Positions 36,438-45,971 are shown, counted from the stretch's first letter. The stretch is DNA of 51,926 nucleotides from JBLHKS01 sp047620505 (GCA_047620505.1 JBLHKS010000026.1:1-51926); one strand, 5' to 3'. Numbers and translations are program-made. Notes: generated from the letters alone by a model not told the origin.

Positions 36438-36821
36438 CTAGTTTTTCGCCGTGTAGTCAAAAACGTGCACCTCTGCGAGAAGGGGCTTGATCAGCGTGAC
36501 GAAGGCCTTGTGATCCGGGTGAGGCAGGTAAACTTCGAGGCCCGCCTTGTCCTTGAACGTCACGACAAAACAGTGGGTGTAGCCCTGGTCCAAGCCTTCT
36601 TCAACGGTCTCGGTCGTGCCCCATTCGTAGTCGATGATCGTGTCGATTTTGGAGCGCAGTTTGCCGAACTCGACTTCGATATTTTTGATCTGCTCGGGAG
36701 TGGCGTCCTCGTTGAACTTGAAGAGAACCACGTGGCGAAAGTCACCGATGTGGTCGTCGACGGCTGCATTTCCGGTGAGGACTGACATGGCTGCAAAAAG
36801 GGCGAAAAGTTTGTTTATCAT
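36438..36821 (-). CDS. secreted Dabb (stress-responsive A/B barrel) domain protein
   Basis: ATG 36821 opens a short signal peptide (MINKLFALFAAMSVLTGNAA), giving 127 residues; an open frame continues to 36956, but that extension runs antisense into the pgi region. The mature part is a single Dabb domain: FRHVVLFKFNEDATPEQIKNIEVEF, then a Gly/Trp region (YEWGTTETVEEGLDQGYTHC) and LPHPDHKAFV. Small Dabb proteins form dimers; some are enzymes, most are of unknown role. A secreted Dabb protein is common in Planctomycetota and Verrucomicrobiota. The gene is divergent from pgi. Confidence 0.9.
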   Translation of the reverse strand: MINKLFALFAAMSVLTGNAAVDDHIGDFRHVVLFKFNEDATPEQIKNIEVEFGKLRSKIDTIIDYEWGTTETVEEGLDQGYTHCFVVTFKDKAGLEVYLPHPDHKAFVTLIKPLLAEVHVFDYTAKN

Positions 36822-36930
36822 CGTCTTCGCCGAGAATTCGTGAAATGAAGACAACTGGCAACCGAAAAAGCAAAAGATTCGACGTGCGGCGAGCGAGTCG
36901 ATGGCTATTTTGGGCCGCCTTCGACCTGAC

Positions 36931-38484
36931 ATGAGTACCAATCCAAAGGAAATCAACTTCTGGGACCGTTATCAACGCTACCTGATCGAATACAAATCGA
37001 TCGATTTTTCGCTCGATGTAAGTCGGATGTTTTTTGACGATTATTTTCTCGAACGCAAGCGGCCGATGTGCGAAGCGGCGATCGCTGAGATGAAGCGGAT
37101 CGAAGCCGGCGAGAAAATGAACGCTGATGAGGACCGTCCGGTCGGCCACTATTGGCTGAGGAATTCGGCCCTGGCGCCTGCGGAGCTTCGCGACCAGATC
37201 GATGCGGATGTCGTCGCTGCGAACGATTTTGGTCGGGATGTCAGGGAAGGCAAAATTCGCGGCGGGGCGGGGGAGACGCTGAAGTTCTATCTGTTCATTG
37301 GAATTGGCGGCTCAGCGCTTGGCCCACGGCTGGTTACGGCGGCGTTGGCCGATCAGAAAATGCGCGAGGGCACGTGGTTTTTCGACAACACGGATCCGGA
37401 AGGCATCGACCGCGTGATCGACGAAATCGGCAAGGAACGGCTTCGGCAGACGCTGGTCGTGGTCACGTCCAAATCCGGCAACACGCCTGAAACGCGGAAT
37501 GGAATGCTGGAAGCGAAGAGGGCGTTTGAAGAGCGCGGGCTTAATTTTGGTCGGCACGCAGTTTCGGTCACGGGCGAGGGCAGCGCGCTTTGGGATCTTT
37601 CCGAGCGTTGGATTCATCGCTTCCCGATGTACGACTGGGTTGGCGGTCGAACCAGCGTGATGAGCATGGTCGGCCTCGTTCCGGCGGCGCTTCAGGGGAT
37701 CAAGATCAACGACTTCCTGGCGGGCGCGAAAGCGATGGACGACTTGACCCGAGACGAGTCGGACCCGGCGAAAAATGCCGCGATGATGTTGGCTTTGATG
37801 TGGCACTGGGCCGGTGATGGGATTGGCAAAAAGGACATGGTGATTTTGCCTTACAAGGATCGGCTGAGCCTGTTCGCGAACTACCTTCAGCAGCTCATCA
37901 TGGAGTCGCTCGGAAAGGAACTCGATCGCGAAGGCGGAGTCGTGAATCAGGGCATCACGGTTTATGGAAACAAAGGTTCGACCGACCAGCACGCCTACGT
38001 TCAGCAGCTGCGCGATGGGTTGAACAACTTTTTCGCGACGTTCATCGAAGTCCGAAATGCGCGCGGCGAGAACGAGTCGATCATCGTCGACGAAGACGCC
38101 AACGCGAATTCCGGCGACTTTCTTCAGGGATTTCTCCGCGGAACGCGCAAGGCGCTGACCGAGGGCGAGCGCGAGTCGATCACGATCAGCATCGAGCAGC
38201 TGGATACGTTTCGGTTAGGCATGCTGATCGCGCTTTTTGAGCGGGCGGTCGGCTTTTACGCGAGCTTCGTCAACGTCAACGCCTATCATCAGCCTGGCGT
38301 CGAGTCCGGCAAGAAGGCGGCTGAGGTTTTTCTTAAATTGATGAGCCAGGTCCGCCAGCAGCTGCTGGAAAATCCCGAGAACGTCACGCCCGAGACGATC
38401 GCAACTCAGCTCGGTGCCGATCCGGAAGACGTCAGGCACATTCTGACCCACTTGAGTTCAAATCCGCGCGCCATTCCGCGCTGA
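36931..38484 (+). CDS. pgi: glucose-6-phosphate isomerase
   Basis: The start at ATG 36931 (MSTNPKEINFWDRYQRY) gives 517 residues; an ATG at 36901 in the same frame is possible and would add ten. It interconverts glucose 6-phosphate and fructose 6-phosphate in the cytoplasm. The sugar-binding blocks are clear: FIGIGGSALGPRL, VVTSKSGNTPETRNG, GGRTSVMSMVGL and GSTDQHAYVQQLRDG, with a late LFERAVGFYASFVNVNAYHQPGVE-type segment. The length is within the range of the bacterial family. It stands alone, divergent from the Dabb gene and convergent with the small secreted-protein gene, directly abutting it. Confidence 0.97.
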   Translation: MSTNPKEINFWDRYQRYLIEYKSIDFSLDVSRMFFDDYFLERKRPMCEAAIAEMKRIEAGEKMNADEDRPVGHYWLRNSALAPAELRDQIDADVVAANDFGRDVREGKIRGGAGETLKFYLFIGIGGSALGPRLVTAALADQKMREGTWFFDNTDPEGIDRVIDEIGKERLRQTLVVVTSKSGNTPETRNGMLEAKRAFEERGLNFGRHAVSVTGEGSALWDLSERWIHRFPMYDWVGGRTSVMSMVGLVPAALQGIKINDFLAGAKAMDDLTRDESDPAKNAAMMLALMWHWAGDGIGKKDMVILPYKDRLSLFANYLQQLIMESLGKELDREGGVVNQGITVYGNKGSTDQHAYVQQLRDGLNNFFATFIEVRNARGENESIIVDEDANANSGDFLQGFLRGTRKALTEGERESITISIEQLDTFRLGMLIALFERAVGFYASFVNVNAYHQPGVESGKKAAEVFLKLMSQVRQQLLENPENVTPETIATQLGADPEDVRHILTHLSSNPRAIPR

Positions 38485-38982
38485 TCACTTAACCATCTGC
38501 TTGACCTGCAAGAGGTAGGTCAGCAGCGACTTCGCGTCCGGAATTTTCGAGATCACGGCTTTAGCCTTGTCGTCGAGATCGTCGCTGCCCAGAGCCGCGC
38601 TTCGGAGCGATTCAAACGCCAGCCCAGCCACTGCGAAAGCCGGAAAACCGTCGTTGCTCTCGCCGCTGCCGATCGAACTGAGTCGACCACTTTGGGTGAA
38701 ATAAATCGGAATGTCGGTGAATCCCGTTTCGTCGAAAAGATCGGTGTAGTTCATGCGCAGCATCAGGCGAAATCCGCCGCCGCGGACGTCGACCGGGCTT
38801 CCGACACTGCAATCCGAGTAGGAAACCGTCGGGTGGGCGACGAACAGGATCATCGAGGCGTTTTCGGTGAGCATCCGCTCGGCGCGCTCCAGCGACTCGT
38901 CGCTCTGAGCTTGAATGGAGGACGCCGTTGCGAGGAGAGTGCCGACAATGGCGGCGATCGTAGTTGATTTGAGGGAATTCAT
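38485..38982 (-). CDS. small secreted protein, unrecognised
   Basis: ATG 38982 starts a signal peptide (MNSLKSTTIAAIVGTLLATASSIQAQ) and yields 165 residues; the longer frame to 39060 adds an unlikely extension. The mature protein has a mixed fold with FVAHPTVSYSDCSVGSPVDVRGGGFRL in the middle, one Cys only, and a helical C-terminus (IPDAKSLLTYLLQVKQMVK). No family is recognised. The stop codon is immediately next to that of pgi, on the other strand. Confidence 0.7.
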   Translation of the reverse strand: MNSLKSTTIAAIVGTLLATASSIQAQSDESLERAERMLTENASMILFVAHPTVSYSDCSVGSPVDVRGGGFRLMLRMNYTDLFDETGFTDIPIYFTQSGRLSSIGSGESNDGFPAFAVAGLAFESLRSAALGSDDLDDKAKAVISKIPDAKSLLTYLLQVKQMVK

Positions 38983-39128
38983 GTTTGGATCGTTAGGATT
39001 CGAGAAAAAGCGGCGAATCTCAATGGATTTCTTCCGCGCAGAATAGGACGGCGATTGCACTGGAACCGTCGAATCGATTTTTCTGACTCGATCATCGCCT
39101 CAGATGAACGTTTTTTGAGTGGTCGGGC

Positions 39129-39156
39129 TTGACCCGAACCTCGCAGCCCGTAAAAC
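39129..39156 (+). promoter_or_regulatory. candidate promoter for the MBOAT gene
   Basis: TTGACC (39129-39134) and TAAAAC (39151-39156) are spaced by 16 bp, close to a sigma-70 promoter, ending 9 bases before the GTG start at 39166. The rest of the gap 38983-39165 shows nothing recognisable. Confidence 0.35.
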
Positions 39157-39165
39157 CACTTCGCC

Positions 39166-40572
39166 GTGGTTTTCAGCTCGCACGTTTTTCTATTCTATTT
39201 TCTGCCGCTGGCGCTTGTTCTGTACTACGCTTCGCCGCGGGCCGTGAAGCATCTTTCGCTCACTTTGATGAGCTACGTTTTTTACGGCTGGTGGAATCCG
39301 TGGCTGATCTATCTGATGTTCGGCTCGACGCTGGTCGACTTCGCCTGCGGCAAACTCATCACGGCTGACAACGCGACGGTGCGCCAGCGAAAGACCGGGC
39401 TCTGGATATCGATTCTCGTTAACCTGTCCGTCCTCGCTTTCTTCAAATACGCCGGATTTTTCGCAGGAAACGTCCACGCGATTGCCGGAACCGACTTTCC
39501 GACCTGGGTTTACACGATCCCGCTGCCGGTCGGGATTTCGTTCTACACTTTTCAGTCGATGAGCTACTCGATCGACCTCTACCGCGGTGACGCGCGGCCC
39601 TGCCGATCGTTCGTCGACTTCATGTGTTACGTCTCGATGTTCCCTCAGCTCGTCGCCGGTCCGATCGTCCGTTACGGCTCGGTCGCGGAGCAGCTTCGGA
39701 GCCGGATTCACAGCGTCGAAGGCTTCGTCGCCGGCTTCACACGGTTCAATTACGGGTTCGCCAAAAAGATCCTCTTAGCCAACCCGATGGGCGCGATCGC
39801 CGACGTCTGTTTCAACGCAGGCGAGGGTTCGTTAGGCCCGATGGCGGCCTGGTTAGGCGTGACCGCGTATGCGTTCCAGATTTACTTCGATTTTTCCGGC
39901 TACTCGGATATGGCTCTCGGCTTAGGACGAATGTTCGGCTTCAAATTTCCGGAGAACTTCAACTCGCCCTATCGCAGCCACAGCATCACCGATTTCTGGC
40001 GGCGCTGGCACATTTCGCTGTCCAGTTTCCTCCGAGATTATCTCTACATCCCGCTCGGAGGCAGCCGCATCCGGCCTTCACGGACTTACGCAAATTTGAT
40101 GATCGTTATGCTCATCGGCGGCCTCTGGCATGGAGCGCAATGGACGTTCATCGCCTGGGGTTTGATCCACGGCGGGATGCTCGCGATTGAGCGAATGTCA
40201 GGCAAAGATTCGTTCTATCGTCGGCTGCCCAATCCGCTGAAAATCGCGATCACTTTCGTCATCGTTCTGATCTCATGGGTTTTCTTCAGAGCTGAGAATT
40301 TCGATGTCGCCGGCCGCTACCTCGGCGCGATGTTCGGCCTGAACGAGACCGTCGCCGGAAACCAGCAGCTGCTGACCGCCTACATTCTGCGACCGATCAA
40401 CCTGGTCTGGTTTTCTCTCAGCGCGATCGTGATCTGGGCCGTTCCCCGAGTTCCTCGGATCCTGAGCGACCTGACCGCCTGGAAAGTCGTTCTCGGCCTC
40501 GTTCTGCTGGCAATCGCCGTGATGATGATGTGGACTCAGGGGTTTAACCCGTTTCTTTACTTCCAGTTTTGA
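39166..40572 (+). CDS. MBOAT-family membrane O-acyltransferase (AlgI-like)
   Basis: This 468-residue protein, with a GTG start, has about ten to twelve membrane helices. The family motifs are present: YTFQSMSYSIDLYRG, FPQLVAGPIVRY, the DFWRRWHISLSSFLRDYLYIPLGG block and the catalytic-histidine region GGLWHGAQWTF (His near residue 322). AlgI-type MBOAT proteins transfer acetyl groups across the inner membrane to an exopolysaccharide, usually with a partner SGNH/AlgX-J protein. No such partner is encoded nearby. The acceptor sugar is unknown. A promoter-like pair lies just upstream. Confidence 0.95.
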   Translation: MVFSSHVFLFYFLPLALVLYYASPRAVKHLSLTLMSYVFYGWWNPWLIYLMFGSTLVDFACGKLITADNATVRQRKTGLWISILVNLSVLAFFKYAGFFAGNVHAIAGTDFPTWVYTIPLPVGISFYTFQSMSYSIDLYRGDARPCRSFVDFMCYVSMFPQLVAGPIVRYGSVAEQLRSRIHSVEGFVAGFTRFNYGFAKKILLANPMGAIADVCFNAGEGSLGPMAAWLGVTAYAFQIYFDFSGYSDMALGLGRMFGFKFPENFNSPYRSHSITDFWRRWHISLSSFLRDYLYIPLGGSRIRPSRTYANLMIVMLIGGLWHGAQWTFIAWGLIHGGMLAIERMSGKDSFYRRLPNPLKIAITFVIVLISWVFFRAENFDVAGRYLGAMFGLNETVAGNQQLLTAYILRPINLVWFSLSAIVIWAVPRVPRILSDLTAWKVVLGLVLLAIAVMMMWTQGFNPFLYFQF

Positions 40573-40650
40573 GGGAATTCGCGCCTGGAAGAAGAGTGCT
40601 TCGTAAGGCTTTTCATGGCGCGCCAGATGTGATACGAATGACCCGGTAGG

Positions 40651-43560
40651 ATGCGATACGCGATCTTCTCCGATATTCATGGTAACCGCGAGGCCTGGCA
40701 TCGCGTGCTCGAGGATATTCGGGCGTTGCAGGCCGATGTGTTGGTTTGCCTCGGTGATGTCGTCGGCTACGGGCCGCTTCCAGAGGAGGTCCTCAACGAG
40801 ATTCGCGCGGAAACCGACAACTTTGTGATCGGAAACCACGACGCGGCGGCGGTCGGCCTTCTGGACGCTTCCGCCTTCAATCCGCATGCTAGCTCGGTGA
40901 TCGAATGGACGGCGGAACAGCTATCTGAGGAATCGAAAGAATTCCTCACTAACATTCCTCTTTCGATTGAGACGGACGACATTCTTTTCGTCCACGCGGA
41001 AATCTCAGAGCCAGCTCGATTCGGCTACATCACCGATGTGGTCGAAGCGACCGAAAACTTCGCCGGCTCAGATCATTTCGTCACCTTCGTTGGCCACACG
41101 CACGACCCGACGATCTTCGCTCTGGACAACGACGGCGGCGTTTCTCAGCTGCCTGACGACAATAGTCTGCTGGACGAAAATCATCGCTACATCGTCAACG
41201 TCGGCTCTGTCGGCGAGCCGCGAAATCCAGACGATCTCCGCGCGCGCTACGTGATTTACGATTCCGAAACGCGCGAAGTTTTCTTCCGTCGAATCGAGTT
41301 CGATCCCGAGGTCTACCGCAGCGATCTCGCCGCAACTTCGCTGGAAGTTTCTCCCTATTTTATCCAGGTGATCGATCACCTCATTGGGGAGGCGATGGGC
41401 GAGAGCGCCATGGCGGTCGACATGGAAACACCAGCCGTCGCTCCGTCTGGTTTTCAGCGTCAACGTCGCCTGAACGTCCCTCATCCAGACTCAGCAGCTG
41501 CTAAGCCCAAGCCGCTGCCGTCACCGGATAATTTTGGGAAAAAATCGAAGACGCCGATGATTCTTGCTCTGGTTGGAGTGCTGGTTCTTCTCGTTTCGGC
41601 GATCGGATTCTGGATGTCAGCGGAGAAAAAATCCGGTCCCACCGTCGCAAACGCGTCGGTTCCGCCGAGGCCCGAACCGAGCTCCATTCCTGAAATGGTA
41701 AGCGAGCCTGAAGCGCCGATCGCTCCGAAGCCTGAGGAAAAAGCCGCGATCGTCCCGACACCGGTTCCTAAGCCCGCCGCTCCACCTGCGCCGGTTCCGC
41801 CAAAACCTCCGGCACCCGCGCCAAAGCCTTCCAAACCGTCTGAACCCGTCCGATTTGTTCGAATTGACTTGCCGCGCAAAGGGACTCTTTCCTTGGCGGA
41901 GGTCCAGGTTTTCAGTGGGGGCCAGAACATCGCGGGAAGTGGTAAAGCGAAGCAGAGTTCGAATTTAAGCCCAGTCAGCATCGCTGATTTAGCGATCGAC
42001 GGAAAGACCAACGGAGTTCACGGCAACGGTTCGGTGACACACACGGTCGGGCAGGATAATCCGTGGTGGGAACTTGATCTTGACAAGCGACTGCCGATCG
42101 AGCGGGTCGTCGTTTGGAATCGGACCGACTGTTGCGCAGAACGGCTCGACAATTTTCGGCTTACGCTTTTGGATGATCGCCGGAATGAAATCTGGCAGAC
42201 GATCGCGACGAAGCGGCCGTCACCAAATATTGCCTTCGTGCCGGAACCCGCGCGCGAAATCGACGAAGTCGCCTGGTGGCGGATGGAGGCGGATTCCGCA
42301 GGCGGCTCGCTGATCGATTCCCGCGATGCTCGACCGCTTCAAGCGATCGCAGCCGGCTCAGCCATTGGCGGTCTCGCGCCTGACGAAATTCCTCTGACCA
42401 AGGATCTGAACTCAGGCGGGTTGACGCTCGGAATCTGGGGTGAAGCCGCTCCGAGCGACGACTTCCGGATTTCCAAAGAGCGCTCGTTCACGCTCGAAGG
42501 CTGGATCCTGACCGACCGACCAAAGACCCCGATTTTCATCGCCGGAACCCGCAGCGGAAAGGTCAACGATTCGCAAGGCTGGCATGTCGACATTCGCCCT
42601 GGCTCAGCCGAAGCGCCGGACGGGCAGATGAGTTTTTTCTACGACACCGGCCCGGAATTGATCGTCGCTCTGAGCGAAAACGTGGCTGTTGCTGATCTTA
42701 AGCCGCATCATTTCGCCGCGGTCTGGGATCATGCGAGTTCGTCCGAAGCGGGCGAGTTGCGGTTGTTTCTCGACGGCTTGCAGATCGCCGCCACCCAGGT
42801 TCCGCACGCCGCGATTCCTGAAAAGCAGGTCAATCCCTTCCGCATCGGAGCCGAAACGAATCCGGCGCGAATTGCTGTGGATGAAATCCGCTTCGTCCAC
42901 ACCGCCTTGAAACCGCGCGAATTCTTGTCCCGCGGATTTCCGCCGAAGGGCGTAATTTTCGTCCATCAGTTCGATGGGCCGGGTCAGCAGCTGCTGAGCA
43001 CTCGGCGCATGGATCAGAGCGCTGTTCCTAACCGATCATGGCGCGCTGCCGCCCCTTGGACCGCAAATGGATCCAAGGCGAAACCGGGCAAAGGCAACTC
43101 TCTGACTTGGTTTACTCCGGAAGAGGGAAAAATTTACGCGCTTTCGATGCAAGCGACTTTAGAAGCCGGTACCGGTGCCGAATGGTTTGGTTTGGGCTTC
43201 ACCGTTCAAGGGAAACTCGATGATTTCGCTGGTGCCGGCGCTTCGCCCTGGATGCTGCTGCGAGCCGCACCGGACAAGGACGGTAGTCGCGGCGTCGGGT
43301 ATCTCGGGCCGCCGAATGATCCGAAAGGCCGGTTTCCATTCCCGAAGGATTTGAAGATCGGATCTGAAACGAAGTTGATTGTGATTCTCGATACGACTAA
43401 GCCGAAATGGAAGGCGCAGTGGTTTGTTGGCGATCAAGCTGTGACTCCAAACCCGATCGAGTTTTTGAAGAACCCGGAAATCAAATACGTAGGCTTCGGA
43501 ACGACCGACAAGGCCAAGGGCCGAGTTCGCAATTTTCGGCTCGAGGTCAGGACGCCGTAG
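40651..43560 (+). CDS. transmembrane fusion: cytoplasmic metallophosphoesterase, proline-rich stalk, external sugar-binding domains
   Basis: This 969-residue protein has an unusual order of parts. Residues 1-230 form a complete calcineurin-like phosphoesterase of the YfcE/MJ0936 type (SDIHGN, GDVVGYGP, GNHD, HAEISEP, VGHTHDP, NVGSVGEPRN). After a linker, a single membrane helix occupies residues 303-322 with a positive N-side (GKKSKTP), so the enzyme faces the cytoplasm. A Pro/Ala-rich stalk (about 330-397) leads to an F5/8-type galactose-binding domain (about 400-525), a LamG/concanavalin-like domain (about 545-735, FTLEGWILTD ... LRLFLDGLQIA) and a last beta-rich region. It looks like a receptor linking an external carbohydrate signal to an internal phosphoesterase; that is inference. 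Confidence 0.88.
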   Translation: MRYAIFSDIHGNREAWHRVLEDIRALQADVLVCLGDVVGYGPLPEEVLNEIRAETDNFVIGNHDAAAVGLLDASAFNPHASSVIEWTAEQLSEESKEFLTNIPLSIETDDILFVHAEISEPARFGYITDVVEATENFAGSDHFVTFVGHTHDPTIFALDNDGGVSQLPDDNSLLDENHRYIVNVGSVGEPRNPDDLRARYVIYDSETREVFFRRIEFDPEVYRSDLAATSLEVSPYFIQVIDHLIGEAMGESAMAVDMETPAVAPSGFQRQRRLNVPHPDSAAAKPKPLPSPDNFGKKSKTPMILALVGVLVLLVSAIGFWMSAEKKSGPTVANASVPPRPEPSSIPEMVSEPEAPIAPKPEEKAAIVPTPVPKPAAPPAPVPPKPPAPAPKPSKPSEPVRFVRIDLPRKGTLSLAEVQVFSGGQNIAGSGKAKQSSNLSPVSIADLAIDGKTNGVHGNGSVTHTVGQDNPWWELDLDKRLPIERVVVWNRTDCCAERLDNFRLTLLDDRRNEIWQTIATKRPSPNIAFVPEPAREIDEVAWWRMEADSAGGSLIDSRDARPLQAIAAGSAIGGLAPDEIPLTKDLNSGGLTLGIWGEAAPSDDFRISKERSFTLEGWILTDRPKTPIFIAGTRSGKVNDSQGWHVDIRPGSAEAPDGQMSFFYDTGPELIVALSENVAVADLKPHHFAAVWDHASSSEAGELRLFLDGLQIAATQVPHAAIPEKQVNPFRIGAETNPARIAVDEIRFVHTALKPREFLSRGFPPKGVIFVHQFDGPGQQLLSTRRMDQSAVPNRSWRAAAPWTANGSKAKPGKGNSLTWFTPEEGKIYALSMQATLEAGTGAEWFGLGFTVQGKLDDFAGAGASPWMLLRAAPDKDGSRGVGYLGPPNDPKGRFPFPKDLKIGSETKLIVILDTTKPKWKAQWFVGDQAVTPNPIEFLKNPEIKYVGFGTTDKAKGRVRNFRLEVRTP

Positions 43561-43583
43561 TCAGCGCCAAAATCATGGAACGG

Positions 43584-44963
43584 CTAACGAACCGCTTTGG
43601 GGTCGACCGCTTGATCCGCGCCGAACGCGTTTCCGTTCAGGAGGATCCCGCGATTGCTGGCGTCGACGGAAATTCCGTTTGGCGTCCGCGTTGCGCGGCA
43701 GTTTGAAATCGTGGTGTCGGTCGAATCGCGCAGCACGATGCCGGAGCCGCAATCGCTGAGGTTAAGCCCGTTGATCGTGAATCCGCTGCACCCTTCGAGA
43801 ATCAGAGCGCCGTCTGGAGTCTCGAATTTGTGCAGAGTCGAACTCGCGATCACGCAGTCAGCGCAGTTTTTAAACGTGATCGTTCCTGGCCGCGAAAACT
43901 GCCGTGGGTTGAACGTGTTGCCTGACAAAACCACCCTTTGAGAATTCGTGACGCGGAGATTTTCCGGCTTAGGCGCGAAAAAAACGTTCGAGCTGATCGC
44001 GACGTCGTGCGCGTAATCGATGTCGATGCTGACGCTCGTGTCGCTGATCACGTTTCCGGAAATCGTGACCGAATCGATCTCGTAAATCGCTTTCCCGGCC
44101 AAGCGAATATTCGCTCCGCCCGGGGCCACGGTTTTCGCTTCGTCGCCAGAATAATTCGCCGAATGCTGGATCGTATTTCCGGTGATCGCGATCTCAGCGA
44201 TCGATTTGGATTTGTCCTCCGCCGACCCTGACACGTCGATCAAAATGTTGGCTGCCCGCGTCGGCGTTTCGTCCGCCGGCATGTTTCCTTCGATATCGCA
44301 GCCGGTGACCTGGAGATTTCGAACGTTGCCGTCGCGCACGACGATCCCACCCTCGCGGTTGTAAGAAATGTGCGAGTTGCTAACGTTGATCTGGTGAAGA
44401 TTCACATCATCGAGGTAAAGCCCGACGTCTGAGTTTTCGTAAAGATGACAGTCCGAAACGACCACGTTGCGGTTCCGATTGACGAGGTGAATCCCGTGGC
44501 GACACCAGCGAACTGAGACGCGATTGACGATTGCGCCGACGGTCTGGGCTAACTCAATTCCATCCGCCTTTTCGTGCGCGCCAAGGATTTCGATTCCGCT
44601 GATGATCGGCATCCGCTCGTTCCACGTCGCTGGCTTGAACGACTTCGGCGAAGCGGTCCCCTCGTGCGAACCGAGAAAGCGAATCGCCGGCCCCGGCCCG
44701 TCCATCACGATCGTTGCGCCGCCTACCGATTTCAGTTTGGCCGCGCCGTGCTTTGCGAGGTCGAATTCCAGCGTCGAGGTGATTCGATAAAACTCCTCGT
44801 TGCCGAGCAGAAGATTTCCGCCGTTCTCATTGATCTGACGCTGAAGCTCAGCCGTCGAATCCGGCAACTCCGTCAGGTTTGGAATTTGCTCGCGAGTTTT
44901 CGGTGTTTGTGCGCTTAGGAAAAGCGGCAGAAAAACGCTGAAGAGGATTGCTGGGAGTTTCAT
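43584..44963 (-). CDS. secreted right-handed beta-helix protein
   Basis: ATG 44963 begins a signal peptide (MKLPAILFSVFLPLFLSAQ) and gives 459 residues; the open frame beyond, to 45254, overlaps a lipoprotein gene and is ignored. The body consists of short parallel beta-helix coils, as in VSVRWCRHGIHLVNRNRNVVVSDC, HLYENSDVGLYLDD, ISYNREGGIVVRDG and SDCGSGIVLRDSTDTTISNC. Proteins with this fold bind or cut polysaccharides (pectate lyase-like), but no catalytic Asp/Lys set can be assigned. It is convergent with the phosphoesterase fusion gene, 23 bp apart, and divergent from the lipoprotein gene. Confidence 0.88.
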   Translation of the reverse strand: MKLPAILFSVFLPLFLSAQTPKTREQIPNLTELPDSTAELQRQINENGGNLLLGNEEFYRITSTLEFDLAKHGAAKLKSVGGATIVMDGPGPAIRFLGSHEGTASPKSFKPATWNERMPIISGIEILGAHEKADGIELAQTVGAIVNRVSVRWCRHGIHLVNRNRNVVVSDCHLYENSDVGLYLDDVNLHQINVSNSHISYNREGGIVVRDGNVRNLQVTGCDIEGNMPADETPTRAANILIDVSGSAEDKSKSIAEIAITGNTIQHSANYSGDEAKTVAPGGANIRLAGKAIYEIDSVTISGNVISDTSVSIDIDYAHDVAISSNVFFAPKPENLRVTNSQRVVLSGNTFNPRQFSRPGTITFKNCADCVIASSTLHKFETPDGALILEGCSGFTINGLNLSDCGSGIVLRDSTDTTISNCRATRTPNGISVDASNRGILLNGNAFGADQAVDPKAVR

Positions 44964-45012
44964 TCGTCGACTCTGCGGCACGCGCACAACGGAGACAAGA
45001 AAACTTGGCGCA

Positions 45013-45028
45013 GCCAGCAGCTGCTGGC
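45013..45028. repeat. intergenic copy of the dispersed palindrome (16 bp)
   Basis: GCCAGCAGCTGCTGGC is the longest perfect copy in the window (16 bp). It sits in the 76-bp gap between two divergent genes, 12 bp ahead of the lipoprotein start at 45040. Confidence 0.85.
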
Positions 45029-45039
45029 AGAATAGCCAG

Positions 45040-45279
45040 ATGAAATGGATTTGGATCAAAATCGTCGGCCTGACTTTTCTGCTGTCGAGCTGTGCCGTCG
45101 TCAACAGTCCGATTCGAGTTGCCGAGGAAGCTGCGACGGCGACGATCCGAACTGTTGAGCGAACTGCGGAGCTTGGACTCGAAATTCTCGATGAGCCGTT
45201 CGATGAGGAGGAAAGAGAAGCGAAGTCAAAGCGCTGGGGCCGCCGCAAGAACAAGTATCCGGAACGCGAACATCATTGA
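45040..45279 (+). CDS. small lipoprotein
   Basis: This 79-residue protein has a typical lipoprotein signal (MKWIWIKIVGLTFLLSSCA, lipobox LSSC, C18). The rest is a charged helix (VAEEAATATIRTVERTAELGLEILDEPFDEEEREAKSKRW) with a basic end. No family is recognised; lipoproteins of this size often act as membrane anchors or assembly aids. The stop codon overlaps the TTG start of the next gene (TTGA, 45276-45279), so the two are coupled. Its presence argues for the short start of the divergent beta-helix gene. Confidence 0.75.
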   Translation: MKWIWIKIVGLTFLLSSCAVVNSPIRVAEEAATATIRTVERTAELGLEILDEPFDEEEREAKSKRWGRRKNKYPEREHH

Positions 45280-45971
45280 TTATTTTGAGCGAAGACGAAC
45301 CAAGTAAACGAGTTTTAGCGATTGGAGACATTCACGGATGTCTGAACGCGCTTGAGACGCTGGCCGAGCGAATTCCGCTTCGGCCGGAGAGTGATTTTCT
45401 GATCACGTTAGGCGATTACGTCGACCGCGGTCCCGATTCGAAGGGCGTGCTCGATTGGCTGCGAAGCTGGCCCGGCGAGAAGGTGAATCTGCGTGGAAAT
45501 CACGAAATCATGATGCTCGAAGCGGCTTCTGGGGGAACCTGGGCGGGAGGCTGGGAACACGTCGGCGGTCGGGAAACACTCGCGTCGTATGGCGTCGGCG
45601 CGACCCTGAAAGACGTGCCGGAAGCGCATTGGGATTTCATCGGGACGCTGGCTCCGTGGTTCGAAATCGATTCGCATTTTTTCGTTCACGCCAACGCCGA
45701 CCCTAGCCTCGATCTGGCCGATCAATTTGAGACTGAGCTTTTTTGGGAGCGCTACGACAACCCGCCTGCCCACAAAAATGGGAAAATCATGGTCTGCGGT
45801 CACGCCGCGCAGAGATCCGGTTTGCCGCGCTTCAACGGAAACGCGATCTGCATCGACACTTGGGCTTACGGCGAAGGTTGGTTGACGTGCCTCGACGTCG
45901 CTCGCCAGACGTACTGGCAGGCAAATCAGGCTGGAGAGTTCCGAACAGGCGCGCTGGAATTGGATCGGTAA
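45276..45971 (+). CDS. PrpA/ApaH-like metallophosphoesterase (serine/threonine phosphatase type)
   Basis: This 231-residue protein starts at TTG 45276, which overlaps the upstream stop; starts further in (for example TTG 45285) cannot be excluded. The PPP-family signature motifs are complete: IGDIHGCLNALE, LGDYVDRGPDSKG, LRGNHEIMM, FVHANADPSLDL and a late CGHAAQRSGLP. Such enzymes remove phosphate from proteins or split diadenosine tetraphosphate; the small size fits the bacterial PrpA/ApaH group. It is a second calcineurin-fold enzyme within 5 kb, though of a different subfamily from 40651-43560. Confidence 0.93.
   Translation: MIILSEDEPSKRVLAIGDIHGCLNALETLAERIPLRPESDFLITLGDYVDRGPDSKGVLDWLRSWPGEKVNLRGNHEIMMLEAASGGTWAGGWEHVGGRETLASYGVGATLKDVPEAHWDFIGTLAPWFEIDSHFFVHANADPSLDLADQFETELFWERYDNPPAHKNGKIMVCGHAAQRSGLPRFNGNAICIDTWAYGEGWLTCLDVARQTYWQANQAGEFRTGALELDR

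Noticed and set aside
44964..45254. Upstream extension of the beta-helix gene
   Set aside because: It precedes a clean signal peptide and overlaps a lipoprotein gene on the other strand.
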